Part shown: one piece after another, positions 1-7,759 of the stretch
Layout: the number at the start of each line of letters is the position of its first letter
How positions within the stretch are numbered: the first letter of the stretch is position 1
Assembly (NCBI GenBank): GCA_032358255.1
Contig: JAULBX010029269.1
Coordinates: 124,001 to 188,000 of the forward strand
Direction of reading: 5' to 3'
Source: Heterotrichella gracilis
Taxonomy: Eukaryota > Sar > Xanthophyceae > Tribonematales > Xanthonemataceae
DNA: 64,000 bases
Notes under the pieces: generated by a model
Databases searched by the model: none
What the model was told of the DNA's origin: nothing
What the model saw: only the letters and a program-made list of their open reading frames with translations
Made by a program: the position numbers and the translations under genes

Positions 1-426
1 TTTTACGGCCGCAATTTTAAAATCAATAGCCGAAGCATCTATATTTAATAATCGGCTTCCGCTTAATCCTTTTTTAAAGGTATAAGAAATAACTTCTTTT
101 TCATGATCCAGTGAATCGTATGCAATGACCCTGCTAAGATAGCCGGGGGAATTTGATTCCGCCACTAAAATATATTTTGCTTTCATAGGCGTTAAAAAAT
201 TCACTTTAATGAATTCTGTTTTTTCACCCGTTCCTTTAGGTTCCCAGGCATTGGCATTTTTACCGCTGCGGGGCAATACGTTTGGTCTGCCTAAAGCTTG
301 TTTAGCAGAATATTCTTTAGTGCCAACCTGCGATGAATGTTCAACTACTTTATAAGCCCATTGAACAGTTTGGGAATTAATAAAGAAGGGTAATACAAAA
401 ATGAAGAGGATAATAACTTTTTTCAT
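1..426 (-). CDS. OmpA-family-type secreted protein, N-terminal part (cut by window edge)
   Basis: This is the first 142 codons of a gene that runs off the left edge. The start is ATG at 426, followed by a signal peptide (MKKVIILFIFVLPFFINSQ). The mature part contains AKQALGRPNVLPRSGKNANAW and then EFIKVNFLTPMKAKYILVAES. This beta-rich N-terminal segment is typical of Bacteroidota envelope proteins that carry an OmpA peptidoglycan-binding domain near the C terminus. That later domain is outside the window, so the full family call is inference from the N-terminal segment. The protein is probably periplasmic or anchored at the outer membrane. It is separated from the TonB receptor by about 160 bases in which I see no clear gene. 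Confidence 0.6.
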   Translation of the reverse strand, partial: MKKVIILFIFVLPFFINSQTVQWAYKVVEHSSQVGTKEYSAKQALGRPNVLPRSGKNANAWEPKGTGEKTEFIKVNFLTPMKAKYILVAESNSPGYLSRVIAYDSLDHEKEVISYTFKKGLSGSRLLNIDASAIDFKIAAVK

Positions 427-589
427 AAACAATTTTTAATTGTATTATGGCAATTGTTATTCCTACACTAAGTATCTAAAGAACTGTGGAAATGCTCAGT
501 TCCCCATAAAACCATTTGGGCAGCACTTCTACATAGTGTAGATTAAACGCCCCTCTTTTCGCTTTATGAGGAATTTTGTCCTTTCAGAC

Positions 590-2950
590 TTAAAACTCCA
601 AACGATAACTAAGTAAAGGTAACAACGGCGTTTGATACCAGTACTTCACGCTTCCCGTTTTCATATCAAAATATTGTCCGCCTACATTCTTACGGTTGGT
701 TGTGTTTTGAATGTCTAACGCTAATGTACTTGTTACGTGCTTAAAATTACGTTTCATGCTTATGCGAATATCTAATCTGTAATAATCAGGGTTTTTATTT
801 TCAAACGTTTTTTTGGTTTCATATTTTGTTTGTCCAGCCGCTACAGAAGCGGGTAGGTCAATTGGAGTGTAGCGATAGCCGCCAACATAAATTGATTTAA
901 TATTAAAACCAATAATGCGGCTTTTTCTTTTTTCAGATAAGGTCCACTCTTTACCCGCTGTAAATGTCACAGCATAATTTGTATTAAAACGTGTGTTGTA
1001 CCAAACATCATTTGCAGCTTTATATTCTGAATTATATAAAGAACTTGATAAAATATAATATAGATTCTTGTGTAGGAAACGTTCATAGGTCAATTCCATT
1101 CCATAATTTCTGCCAAGACCTTTATTAACTAGGGGGTCGGTATTGTAGCCGTCTGTTGCATTTAACATAGAGTACGTACTTGTTTTATCAATACTCACAG
1201 GTACATTAAACAAATGCTGGTAATATATTTCTGTTTTTATGTGCGAGAAATCGTTAATGATCCGATCATATCCCAAAACTAAATGATGTGCTTTGCTTAA
1301 CTGCAGGTTTTTATTAGGGGTAGAAAAAGTACTGAACTCATCCTGTTTTTTCGCGAAATAAACACCAATTGGTTGGAGCTGGCTGTGAAGGCCATAACCC
1401 ATGGTAAGAATATTTTTTTGGGCAAGCTCATATTTTAAAGATGCTCGTGGCTCAACCGAATTAGAGTTATTTAAAAGCAATTGAAAATAATGTAATCCAA
1501 CGTTACTAGTTAATTTTGGTGTTAGCTTATAATTCCACTGAAAAAATGCTTGCGCGGTTTGCGTGCTGCCCTTTACATTTATGCGCTCAATTAAAACAGT
1601 TGAATCGCCCATATCGCTTTGCGAAAGATTATAACCTAACTGATTTAAGATAAATCCGCTTCGAACATTACTCTTCGCATTTATTTTTTGCGTGTATACT
1701 GTGGAGAGCGTAACTTTTGATTGCACAAAATTTTGTTCGTATTCCTTTGTGAATGTTGTGTAATCTTTTCCTAATTTATTTTCAATATCGCCATTTTGTG
1801 TTCCTGAAAAAACCAAAGCTGTTTTTAAATAAGATTGATTGTTGAATAATTTTGTATTAGTTAAACCAATAGCGCCAGTGTTTGCATAAAATTTAGAATT
1901 GTAGCGTAGCCATTCGTCCTCCTCCCATTTTAAGGAATCTTTTTTTGCATAAGAAGTTTGATCGCTTATACCACCAAAACCAAACATACTAAAAGCGCCG
2001 ATTTTTTTAGTTGGTAAATAAATATTGAACGAAAGATCCTGAAAGTTAGTGATCGCATCTCCTAAGGGAATACCTATTTTTCCTAAAACGGATAATGTAG
2101 AATAACGGTAGTTTATTAAATACGACCCATCATAACCTTTCTTAAACGGACCTTCAGCTGCCACGTCGGCACCTAAAACACCTAGTTGAAAGGTATATTC
2201 TCTTTTTTGATTATTACCCCTTCTTAATTTAAGGTCAAATACACCTGAAAGGGCATTCCCATATTCTGCAGCAAAAGCACCAGTGGAAAAATCAGAGCTA
2301 TTTAAAAGCTGTGAACTTAAGATCGAGATTCCGCCGCCGGAGGTACCAACATTTGAAAAATGATTTGGATTTGGGATCTCAACACCTTCCATACGCCATA
2401 ATAAACCGTTAGGTGAGTTTCCCCGAATAGAGATCATATTATTCCCGTCAGGTCCGGATACTACACCTGCAAAAGCTAATGCCATACGTGCGGGATCATT
2501 TGCTGCCGCAGCAAATTTTTGTGTTTCTTCAACAGAGAAAGCTCTGGTGCTAACAGTTGACATATCATTTAAGGGTTTGTTCTTTTGTACTTTTGCAGTT
2601 ACCTCCACTTCATTCATTTGCTTAATATCTTCTTCCAGGTTAATATTAAGCACTAACTCCTTTCCTGAATTCACAGAAAGGTTTTGAAGCGCGGAAGGTT
2701 TGTATCCCAAATAAGTAACGGTTAAACTTTGTTTACCAACCGGTACCTTATCAAAAGAAAATTTACCATTCTCATCCGTGGTTGCAACCATTGCAGGATC
2801 GATATTCATAACCTGTACAACAGCTCCTGGTATGGGTGTCTGCGATATCTTATCTATCACAATCCCTCTTACAGTTTGAAAAAGTACTTGCGAATTTAAT
2901 GCGTATGCAAAGCCACTTAGCACGAATGCTAAAATCAATTTTATTTTCAT
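590..2950 (-). CDS. TonB-dependent receptor with carboxypeptidase-like regulatory domain
   Basis: This is a 786-residue outer-membrane TonB-dependent receptor. It has a signal peptide (about residues 1-21), a carboxypeptidase-regulatory-like beta-sandwich (about 26-110, with VRGIVIDKISQTPIPGA and TTDENGKFSF), and a plug domain (about 120-245, with ISIRGNSPNGLLWRMEGVEIP). The rest is a beta-barrel that ends in an aromatic residue (YRLEF), as expected for outer-membrane assembly. The substrate cannot be read from the sequence. There is no SusD-like lipoprotein partner next to it, so a simple SusCD glycan importer is unlikely. It lies 20 bases downstream of the head-GIN lipoprotein gene and is probably co-transcribed with it from the ECF-type promoter at 3722-3751. 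Confidence 0.9.
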   Translation of the reverse strand: MKIKLILAFVLSGFAYALNSQVLFQTVRGIVIDKISQTPIPGAVVQVMNIDPAMVATTDENGKFSFDKVPVGKQSLTVTYLGYKPSALQNLSVNSGKELVLNINLEEDIKQMNEVEVTAKVQKNKPLNDMSTVSTRAFSVEETQKFAAAANDPARMALAFAGVVSGPDGNNMISIRGNSPNGLLWRMEGVEIPNPNHFSNVGTSGGGISILSSQLLNSSDFSTGAFAAEYGNALSGVFDLKLRRGNNQKREYTFQLGVLGADVAAEGPFKKGYDGSYLINYRYSTLSVLGKIGIPLGDAITNFQDLSFNIYLPTKKIGAFSMFGFGGISDQTSYAKKDSLKWEEDEWLRYNSKFYANTGAIGLTNTKLFNNQSYLKTALVFSGTQNGDIENKLGKDYTTFTKEYEQNFVQSKVTLSTVYTQKINAKSNVRSGFILNQLGYNLSQSDMGDSTVLIERINVKGSTQTAQAFFQWNYKLTPKLTSNVGLHYFQLLLNNSNSVEPRASLKYELAQKNILTMGYGLHSQLQPIGVYFAKKQDEFSTFSTPNKNLQLSKAHHLVLGYDRIINDFSHIKTEIYYQHLFNVPVSIDKTSTYSMLNATDGYNTDPLVNKGLGRNYGMELTYERFLHKNLYYILSSSLYNSEYKAANDVWYNTRFNTNYAVTFTAGKEWTLSEKRKSRIIGFNIKSIYVGGYRYTPIDLPASVAAGQTKYETKKTFENKNPDYYRLDIRISMKRNFKHVTSTLALDIQNTTNRKNVGGQYFDMKTGSVKYWYQTPLLPLLSYRLEF

Positions 2951-2970
2951 TATTTATTGTTTTATATTTT

Positions 2971-3693
2971 TTAAATATGGGTTACTTTACCCGACCCGCT
3001 GATGTTTACTGTAACAATTGGGTTACCCCTGTATTTTATATCACCGCTACCGGATATGGAAGCGTTTAAAGTTTCGCTCACATTTACGCTAATATTTCCC
3101 GAACCGCTGATCTGTGCATCCATAGCTGCTGAGCTAACATCTTCAGAACTTATGTTACCAGAGCCACTTATACTAAATCTTCCCGTTTGAATAGAGCCTG
3201 AAGCTATCTTTATGTTTCCGCTACCGCTAATATGTGCGGTAAGCGTTTTTACATTTAATGCCGAAGTATTAACGTTTCCTGAGCCATTTATTTTAATATC
3301 CATAGTACTCGCACTAAGGTTGTTTTGAATAGTGATATTTCCGCTACCACTTAAAAAAACGGATTGAATATTACCAATATGCACGATCATCTTTATTTTA
3401 TTGTGATGCCAAACACGCTTTTTGTAATCTATAACTAAATTACCATTATCTACTTTTGTGTCTAATACTTTTAAGATATTACCTTGTCCCGTTATTTCAA
3501 TACTAAAGGTTGAATCGCGAACCAGTTCCACATCTGCATCGCAACGCAAATCGATACCAATAAACTGTCCTGCATTTCTGGTCTCACTAATATTACTCCC
3601 TTTTCCGTGAATTCCCCAGATCCTTCCTTTGTTGCAAGCCTGTATACTCAAAAGGACAATTATTGCCAGGATCAAAATTTTAAATACTTTCAT
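2971..3693 (-). CDS. Head-GIN domain (DUF2807) lipoprotein
   Basis: This is a 240-residue putative lipoprotein with a lipobox (LLSIQAC, Cys20), so it is likely exported and acylated. The body is a DUF2807 putative auto-transporter adhesin head-GIN domain. It shows the regular beta-helix-like repeat ISGSGNI or close variants (GSGNITI, GSGNVNT, ISGSGNIKI, ISGSGNISS, ISGSGNISV, ISGSGDIK, ISGSGKV) spaced about 15-20 residues apart. The true role of the family is poorly known. The protein is probably surface or periplasmic. An ECF-type promoter motif lies 29-58 bases upstream of the start, and the TonB receptor gene follows after 20 bases. Confidence 0.85.
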   Translation of the reverse strand: MKVFKILILAIIVLLSIQACNKGRIWGIHGKGSNISETRNAGQFIGIDLRCDADVELVRDSTFSIEITGQGNILKVLDTKVDNGNLVIDYKKRVWHHNKIKMIVHIGNIQSVFLSGSGNITIQNNLSASTMDIKINGSGNVNTSALNVKTLTAHISGSGNIKIASGSIQTGRFSISGSGNISSEDVSSAAMDAQISGSGNISVNVSETLNASISGSGDIKYRGNPIVTVNISGSGKVTHI

Positions 3694-3721
3694 TTTGTTT
3701 GTTTTTACTGTTATATAATAG

Positions 3722-3751
3722 AGACATTTCAGTTTAACCTTACCCCTACTT
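3722..3751 (-). promoter_or_regulatory. Putative ECF-sigma promoter of the GIN/TonB pair
   Basis: On the minus strand AAGTAGGGGTAA (3751-3740) is followed by exactly 13 bases and then TGTCT (3726-3722). The same -35-like box, spacing and -10-like TGTCT recur at 4182-4211 and 7696-7725, the last upstream of an ECF sigma gene. The element sits 29 bases from the ATG at 3693. The motif and spacing are seen directly. Its recognition by the sigma factor at 6998-7570 is inference. Confidence 0.6.
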
Positions 3752-3760
3752 CTTATTAAA

Positions 3761-4060
3761 TTAATTATAGCTAAAAATGATATTTAAGTTGTGCGATAAA
3801 CGGAATTTAATTTTCATGTCCCATCCAAGAACTTGTGCCCTTGTGCGTTGCTTGACATTTTTTGCTTTTAAGAATGGCTCAAACTTCAGCGAAGATGCGT
3901 TAGTAGATATCTGCAATAACTTGTACTTTTTATTTGAAGCAAGAAGTGCTTTATCGGACGAGTTTTTTAAACCTGCGAGAGGACCATTCTGCGCGGACAT
4001 ACTTATGTGCAACGCAAAAATAAAGCATGTGCTTAAGATTATGTATTTAAAAAATTTCAT
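3761..4060 (-). CDS. Small secreted protein of unknown function
   Basis: This is a 99-residue ORF with a good signal peptide (MKFFKYIILSTCFIFALHISMSAQ), followed by a short polar, basic mature part ending in NLNIIFSYN. I recognise no family. It starts one base after the stop of the 31-codon ORF at 4062-4157, an arrangement that suggests translational coupling, and both lie behind an ECF-type promoter motif. The opposite-strand ORF covering the same bases lacks any protein-like features. The signal peptide and the promoter arrangement are the main reasons to accept this gene. Confidence 0.5.
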   Translation of the reverse strand: MKFFKYIILSTCFIFALHISMSAQNGPLAGLKNSSDKALLASNKKYKLLQISTNASSLKFEPFLKAKNVKQRTRAQVLGWDMKIKFRLSHNLNIIFSYN

Positions 4061-4061
4061 G

Positions 4062-4157
4062 TTAAATATGATCCTGATCTTTTGAAATTTCTTTAACTGC
4101 TATGTTGGATACAACATAAACTGTTATTGCTAAAAGAAAAAATATCGTAAGCTTCAT
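4062..4157 (-). CDS. 31-residue membrane-spanning small ORF
   Basis: The frame reads MKLTIFFLLAITVYVVSNIA and then VKEISKDQDHI before a TAA stop. It is a short protein with one hydrophobic segment and a charged tail. It begins 24 bases after the -10-like TGTCT of the putative ECF promoter, and its stop lies one base before the ATG of the next small secreted protein. It may be a real small membrane protein or a coupling leader peptide. Support is positional plus the clean hydrophobic segment. No family is recognised. Confidence 0.4.
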   Translation of the reverse strand: MKLTIFFLLAITVYVVSNIAVKEISKDQDHI

Positions 4158-4181
4158 AAATTATCTGTCTTTATAAATTAA

Positions 4182-4211
4182 AGACAAATATGAAAACGTT
4201 TACCCCTACTT
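4182..4211 (-). promoter_or_regulatory. Putative ECF-sigma promoter of the small-gene pair
   Basis: AAGTAGGGGTAA (4211-4200), 13 bases, TGTCT (4186-4182) on the minus strand. The -35-like box is identical over 12 bases to that at 3740-3751 and the spacing is the same. It lies just downstream of the stop of the STN/surface-repeat gene, so it would restart transcription for the two small genes. Confidence 0.6.
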
Positions 4212-4225
4212 AAAAAGTAAAATAT

Positions 4226-5992
4226 TTAGAAAAAACGTATAGAGATTTTTCCACCCACCCAGCCTTTAAAGTTAAAGCCATCAGAAGAAGTATTATTATA
4301 AAATGGGTTGGGTACAATATTACTGTAATTAGCTTCATAGTCGGATGAATAAGTATCCGACACATACAAATTAAGTGTAGGACCAGCGGCTACTGAGAAC
4401 TTCTTTTTGAATTTATATTCTACGCCCCAATATAATTTATACAATTCACTTTCGGCAAGTCTAAACTTCCCTTTACTTACATGATTGGCAGTTAAAGTTA
4501 TATCGCTACGCAGTTTATTTTTAATTTTAAATGAAGTTCCTAGTCCATACCCAAAAGACCATAAAGGTTCATTGCTTCCACCATCAATGCCAATATTAAA
4601 AATATTATAAAATTTAGGAACGCCTGTTCTGAAACCGATGTTTGCTTTAAAAATTTCATCACCCGATATTTCCAATTGATGCACGCCTGTTCTTACAAAA
4701 CTAAAAAAGCCAATTGGTAGCCCATTACAAGAATCGGAAACATTAACTACAGCAATTTGAAGGCCTTTTTTTACGTATTTAGCATGATTTATAAAGCCTG
4801 CTATTTGAGTACCTTCTAGTTCTTTTGCGTGATTTATGAATCCAGCAACCTGTATCCCTTTTACTTCGCGCGATGCGCAATTTACAAAACCTGCACCCTG
4901 TATACCTTCAACTTGTTTTGCATAATTCACATAACCCGCCAATTGAGCACCTTTTACTTTTCCAAAATTGGCATTTACAAAACCCGACGCACTTACACCA
5001 TTCAATTCACCCAAATTTATATTTGTAAAACCTGCTGCCTGAAAACCATTCATGCTTTTTCCCGTTACGTTAAAAAAGCCTGCCAGTTGTGTGCCCTTAA
5101 CTGTATCACCAACTAAATTAAAAAAGCCTGCCAGCTGCGCGCCATGAACATATTCTTTGTCCACATTAAAAAAACCGCCAATCTCCAGAGCATCCGCACC
5201 TCTTGCATAACCGCCAAAAATATTAAAGGAGTATTTATTTGCAACATTACCCGAAAGCTTATGATTGGTGCCAATGAACGGAATAAATGATACCTGCACA
5301 TTTCTGTGCAAAGTATCTTTTACATTTAAAGTATTTATATATGCCGAAAATTTATTAGCGATCTTAGTTGTGTAATTCTCAAGCTCCTTCAGTTTTTGTT
5401 TCCATAATATTGAATCCTTTTTTGTTGAATCAACCGGACTAAGATTAATAAAGGTCATGCTGTTTGTTTGCAGATCGGTCAGGACAATGGAAGTATCTTT
5501 ATAATTTTCTTTATTAATAATAATACTTTGATTTTTTATTGGGATCAACATAGAATAGTACCCATAATCATCAGTTGTTACCGATTGCAAAGTTGTTTTA
5601 TCGTAGATAGTAACATTTGCTAATTTTTTATCGGTTGTTTTATCGTATACATAACCATTTAGCTCTGTTTTCTTTGGATTTTTTTCAATACTTCTTTCTT
5701 TTAGAATAATATAATTATTTTTTGCCTTATAAGAAATAGAACTTGGCAGTAATAATGCCAGGGCTTCGCGCACTGTTTTATGTTTGATACTTATAGATAC
5801 CGGTGGAAGATCATTAATGATATTAGAAGAATATGAAAATACCAAACCGGTTTGATCTGCTATTTTATTTAACGCTGCGCTAACCCGTTCGTTATTAAGC
5901 AATAAAGACACTTCCCGTTCCAGAGGAGGATTAACTGAGAAACAAAAAGCCCAGTTAATCAAAAAACTAAAAAGAAAAATAAACCTTTGCAT
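4226..5992 (-). CDS. STN-domain protein with carboxypeptidase-like domain and LA_2272-type surface repeats
   Basis: From the ATG at 5992 this is a 588-residue exported protein (signal peptide MQRFIFLFSFLINWAFCFS). Longer in-frame starts upstream would run into fecR and remove the signal peptide. An STN (secretin/TonB short N-terminal) domain follows (VSLLLNNERVSAALNKIADQ, then SISIKHKTVREALALLL), then a carboxypeptidase-like fold (LNGYVYDKTTDKKLANVTIY). The middle holds about ten 15-16-residue repeats of the GTQLAGFFN/GIQVAGFIN type (DNA about 4704-5200), like the LA_2272-family surface repeats known from Leptospira. The C terminus looks like a beta-barrel. It starts 7 bases after fecR. An STN domain normally receives the sigma/anti-sigma signal in a TonB receptor; here it sits on a different barrel. 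This may be the cell-surface input of the sigma system. Confidence 0.8.
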   Translation of the reverse strand: MQRFIFLFSFLINWAFCFSVNPPLEREVSLLLNNERVSAALNKIADQTGLVFSYSSNIINDLPPVSISIKHKTVREALALLLPSSISYKAKNNYIILKERSIEKNPKKTELNGYVYDKTTDKKLANVTIYDKTTLQSVTTDDYGYYSMLIPIKNQSIIINKENYKDTSIVLTDLQTNSMTFINLSPVDSTKKDSILWKQKLKELENYTTKIANKFSAYINTLNVKDTLHRNVQVSFIPFIGTNHKLSGNVANKYSFNIFGGYARGADALEIGGFFNVDKEYVHGAQLAGFFNLVGDTVKGTQLAGFFNVTGKSMNGFQAAGFTNINLGELNGVSASGFVNANFGKVKGAQLAGYVNYAKQVEGIQGAGFVNCASREVKGIQVAGFINHAKELEGTQIAGFINHAKYVKKGLQIAVVNVSDSCNGLPIGFFSFVRTGVHQLEISGDEIFKANIGFRTGVPKFYNIFNIGIDGGSNEPLWSFGYGLGTSFKIKNKLRSDITLTANHVSKGKFRLAESELYKLYWGVEYKFKKKFSVAAGPTLNLYVSDTYSSDYEANYSNIVPNPFYNNTSSDGFNFKGWVGGKISIRFF

Positions 5993-5999
5993 GAATTTT

Positions 6000-6980
6000 C
6001 TATCGCACTTTGGTTTTGCTTTTAAGAATAACAGAGCTATCCCGCTTCTCAATTTCAAGATCGAGCGTTTCAGCAATAATACTGATAACAACATCTACCG
6101 GTTCGTTAGTAAATTCAACCGATAATTCTTTATTACCCAACTGCTCGTCGTCAAGGTCGATATTTACATCGTATACATTATTGATCTGTTTTATAACTTC
6201 ATTCAATGGTGTGCCATTAAAGTTGAAGGTCCTTGAACGGTAACTGGCTACATTTTCTGCAGGCTCTAACACACCTTTAATAAATTGTTTGGTAGTAATG
6301 TTATAAATAGCTTTTTGTCCCTTTTTCAAATTCAATCCTGAATCGGTTGAAGTATAAAATTGCACTTCGCCACTTTCAACTATTACTTCAATGGTATTGT
6401 TGCCTGGCAAGGCTTTTACGTTAAAAGCTGTGCCAATATCCTTTATCACTACATCATTAATAACAATTTCGAAGGGTTGTTTTTCGTTATGCACTACTTC
6501 AAAAAAAGCTTCGCCCTTTAATTTTACACGGCGGGTATTCTTATCCGCAACATAACTTATTTCTGAGTTTTTATTGATAAAAACTTTACTACCATCCGGC
6601 AAGGTATCCAAAACAGTTTTATTTAAAGCGGAGAATTGTATTGGTTGAACCTCATTCGGATCAATAATGAATTTTATTACAAAACCCAATGCTACCAACA
6701 ATATTAAAGAAGCAGCAACGCGCATAAACGTCGCGCGTTTATATAAAGGAATAACTTTTGCTTCTCCCGAAATACGTTCATCTAATTTATTCCAGGCAGC
6801 AGCGGTATTTACATTGTATTCAATCTTTACATCATTGATAGCAGAAAATAATTTTTTACTCAATTCAAAATAGTCATTGTTCTCCGCAGATTCATTTTTC
6901 CATGTTTCTACCAAGGAAATTTCTTCGTTTGATGCATCTCCTGAAAGCACTTTTGCAATTAAATCGTCTCTATTTTCCAT
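6000..6980 (-). CDS. FecR-family anti-sigma factor
   Basis: This is an inner-membrane sigma regulator of 326 residues, counted from the ATG at 6980 (an alternative ATG lies 9 bases upstream). The cytoplasmic N-terminal part (about 1-75) would bind the sigma factor. One membrane segment follows at about residues 85-105 (VAASLILLVALGFVIKFII). The periplasmic FecR domain has the typical LPDGSKVFINKNSEISY, VKLKGEAFFEVVHNEKQPFEI and TAFNVKALPGNNTIEVIVESG blocks, and a C-terminal segment resembling the STN-like DUF4974 region (FNGTPLNEVIKQINNVYDVN). It lies 17 bases after the ECF sigma gene and 7 bases before the STN protein gene, so the three form an operon. Confidence 0.92.
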   Translation of the reverse strand: MENRDDLIAKVLSGDASNEEISLVETWKNESAENNDYFELSKKLFSAINDVKIEYNVNTAAAWNKLDERISGEAKVIPLYKRATFMRVAASLILLVALGFVIKFIIDPNEVQPIQFSALNKTVLDTLPDGSKVFINKNSEISYVADKNTRRVKLKGEAFFEVVHNEKQPFEIVINDVVIKDIGTAFNVKALPGNNTIEVIVESGEVQFYTSTDSGLNLKKGQKAIYNITTKQFIKGVLEPAENVASYRSRTFNFNGTPLNEVIKQINNVYDVNIDLDDEQLGNKELSVEFTNEPVDVVISIIAETLDLEIEKRDSSVILKSKTKVR

Positions 6981-6997
6981 GTTCACCATATCAACAA

Positions 6998-7570
6998 TTA
7001 ATTAATAAGCAATAACCAAATTAATAAGTGCAAATGATCTTTTAATCTCTCCCTCATGATCTTTAGGGCCTTACCCATGTGATTTTCCACTGTTTTTACA
7101 GAGATATTAAGTTGTTCAGCTATCTCTGCATATTTTAAATTCTCAAAGCGGCTCAACTTGAAAACAATACCGCATTGCTCGGGTAAAGAAGCAATGGCGT
7201 CGTTTATTTGTTTTCCTAATTCTTTCGCTTGAAGTGTTTTAGAAGCATCATCAAAACTTGCATCTGCGGTTTTCTTATAATCCTCGGCATACACACTTTT
7301 TATCTTTACATGCCTTATCTTATTTAAACAATCGTTATGCACAGCACGGTATAAATAGGACTTAACAGAACTATTTATTTGTATTGCCTCTCTTTTATTC
7401 CAAAGGTTATAAAACATGTTTTGCACAACTTCTTCCGATTCGTCAATATCTTTAATTATTGAGCAGGCATAATTGCATAAAGGTTTATAATATGCTTTAA
7501 ACACCTGTTCAAACGCATTTTTATTGCCTTCGCTTATTAATTGCCAATATTGTTGTTCGCTTTGCTCCAA
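6998..7570 (-). CDS. ECF sigma factor (FecI-like RNA polymerase sigma-70 family)
   Basis: Region 2 (FEQVFKAYYKPLCNYACSII, then EEVVQNMFYNLWNKR) and region 4 (SLPEQCGIVFKLSRFENLKY, then IAEQLNISVKTVENHMGKAL) identify an ECF sigma factor of the Bacteroidota FecI-like group. I chose the TTG at 7570 because it gives 190 residues, normal for the group. The longer reading to a TTG at 7690 adds 40 residues that do not look like a sigma factor. A good housekeeping promoter (7591-7620) lies inside that extension. The operon continues into fecR and the STN protein. A putative ECF promoter at 7696-7725 suggests autoregulation. Confidence 0.88.
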   Translation of the reverse strand: MEQSEQQYWQLISEGNKNAFEQVFKAYYKPLCNYACSIIKDIDESEEVVQNMFYNLWNKREAIQINSSVKSYLYRAVHNDCLNKIRHVKIKSVYAEDYKKTADASFDDASKTLQAKELGKQINDAIASLPEQCGIVFKLSRFENLKYAEIAEQLNISVKTVENHMGKALKIMRERLKDHLHLLIWLLLIN

Positions 7571-7590
7571 TTTTTCGGGAAAATTCCCTA

Positions 7591-7620
7591 CAAAGATACA
7601 TTTTAACCCAAACCACAAAA
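7591..7620 (-). promoter_or_regulatory. Housekeeping-type promoter of the ECF sigma operon
   Basis: On the minus strand TTTTG (7620-7616), 17 bases, TATCTTTG (7598-7591). This matches the Bacteroidota primary-sigma pattern TTTG / TAnnTTTG. Transcription would start near 7584, leaving a leader of roughly 14 bases before the TTG start at 7570. The initial transcript would carry GGGAATTTTCCC, a short imperfect palindrome. Confidence 0.55.
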
Positions 7621-7695
7621 ATGAAAGCTGATAATTAGCCAAAAGCTTTGTGTTTATGAGGCTTTTGCAAAAAACAATATGCCCTAACAATCATA

Positions 7696-7725
7696 AGACA
7701 ATTGGAAAAGAAGATACCCCTATTC
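7696..7725 (-). promoter_or_regulatory. Putative autoregulatory ECF promoter upstream of the sigma gene
   Basis: GAATAGGGGTAT (7725-7714), 13 bases, TGTCT (7700-7696) on the minus strand. Ten of twelve -35-like positions match the other two copies (3722-3751 and 4182-4211), and the 13-base spacing and TGTCT are identical. It would start a transcript near 7690, about 120 bases before the chosen sigma start. Confidence 0.55.
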
Positions 7726-7759
7726 CCCTAAAAAATATTTTTTTGCTGGTTTTTAGACT

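Noticed and set aside
530-542. CTACATAGTGTAG palindrome after the TonB gene
   Set aside because: A five-base stem without a T-run is too weak to call as a terminator or operator.
3777-4085. 102-codon plus-strand frame
   Set aside because: It lies opposite the small gene that has a signal peptide and a promoter element, and has no protein-like features itself.
4829-5301. Two frames (plus 95 codons, minus 62 codons) within the STN protein gene
   Set aside because: Both are shadows caused by the in-gene surface repeats; the main frame is continuous and recognisable.
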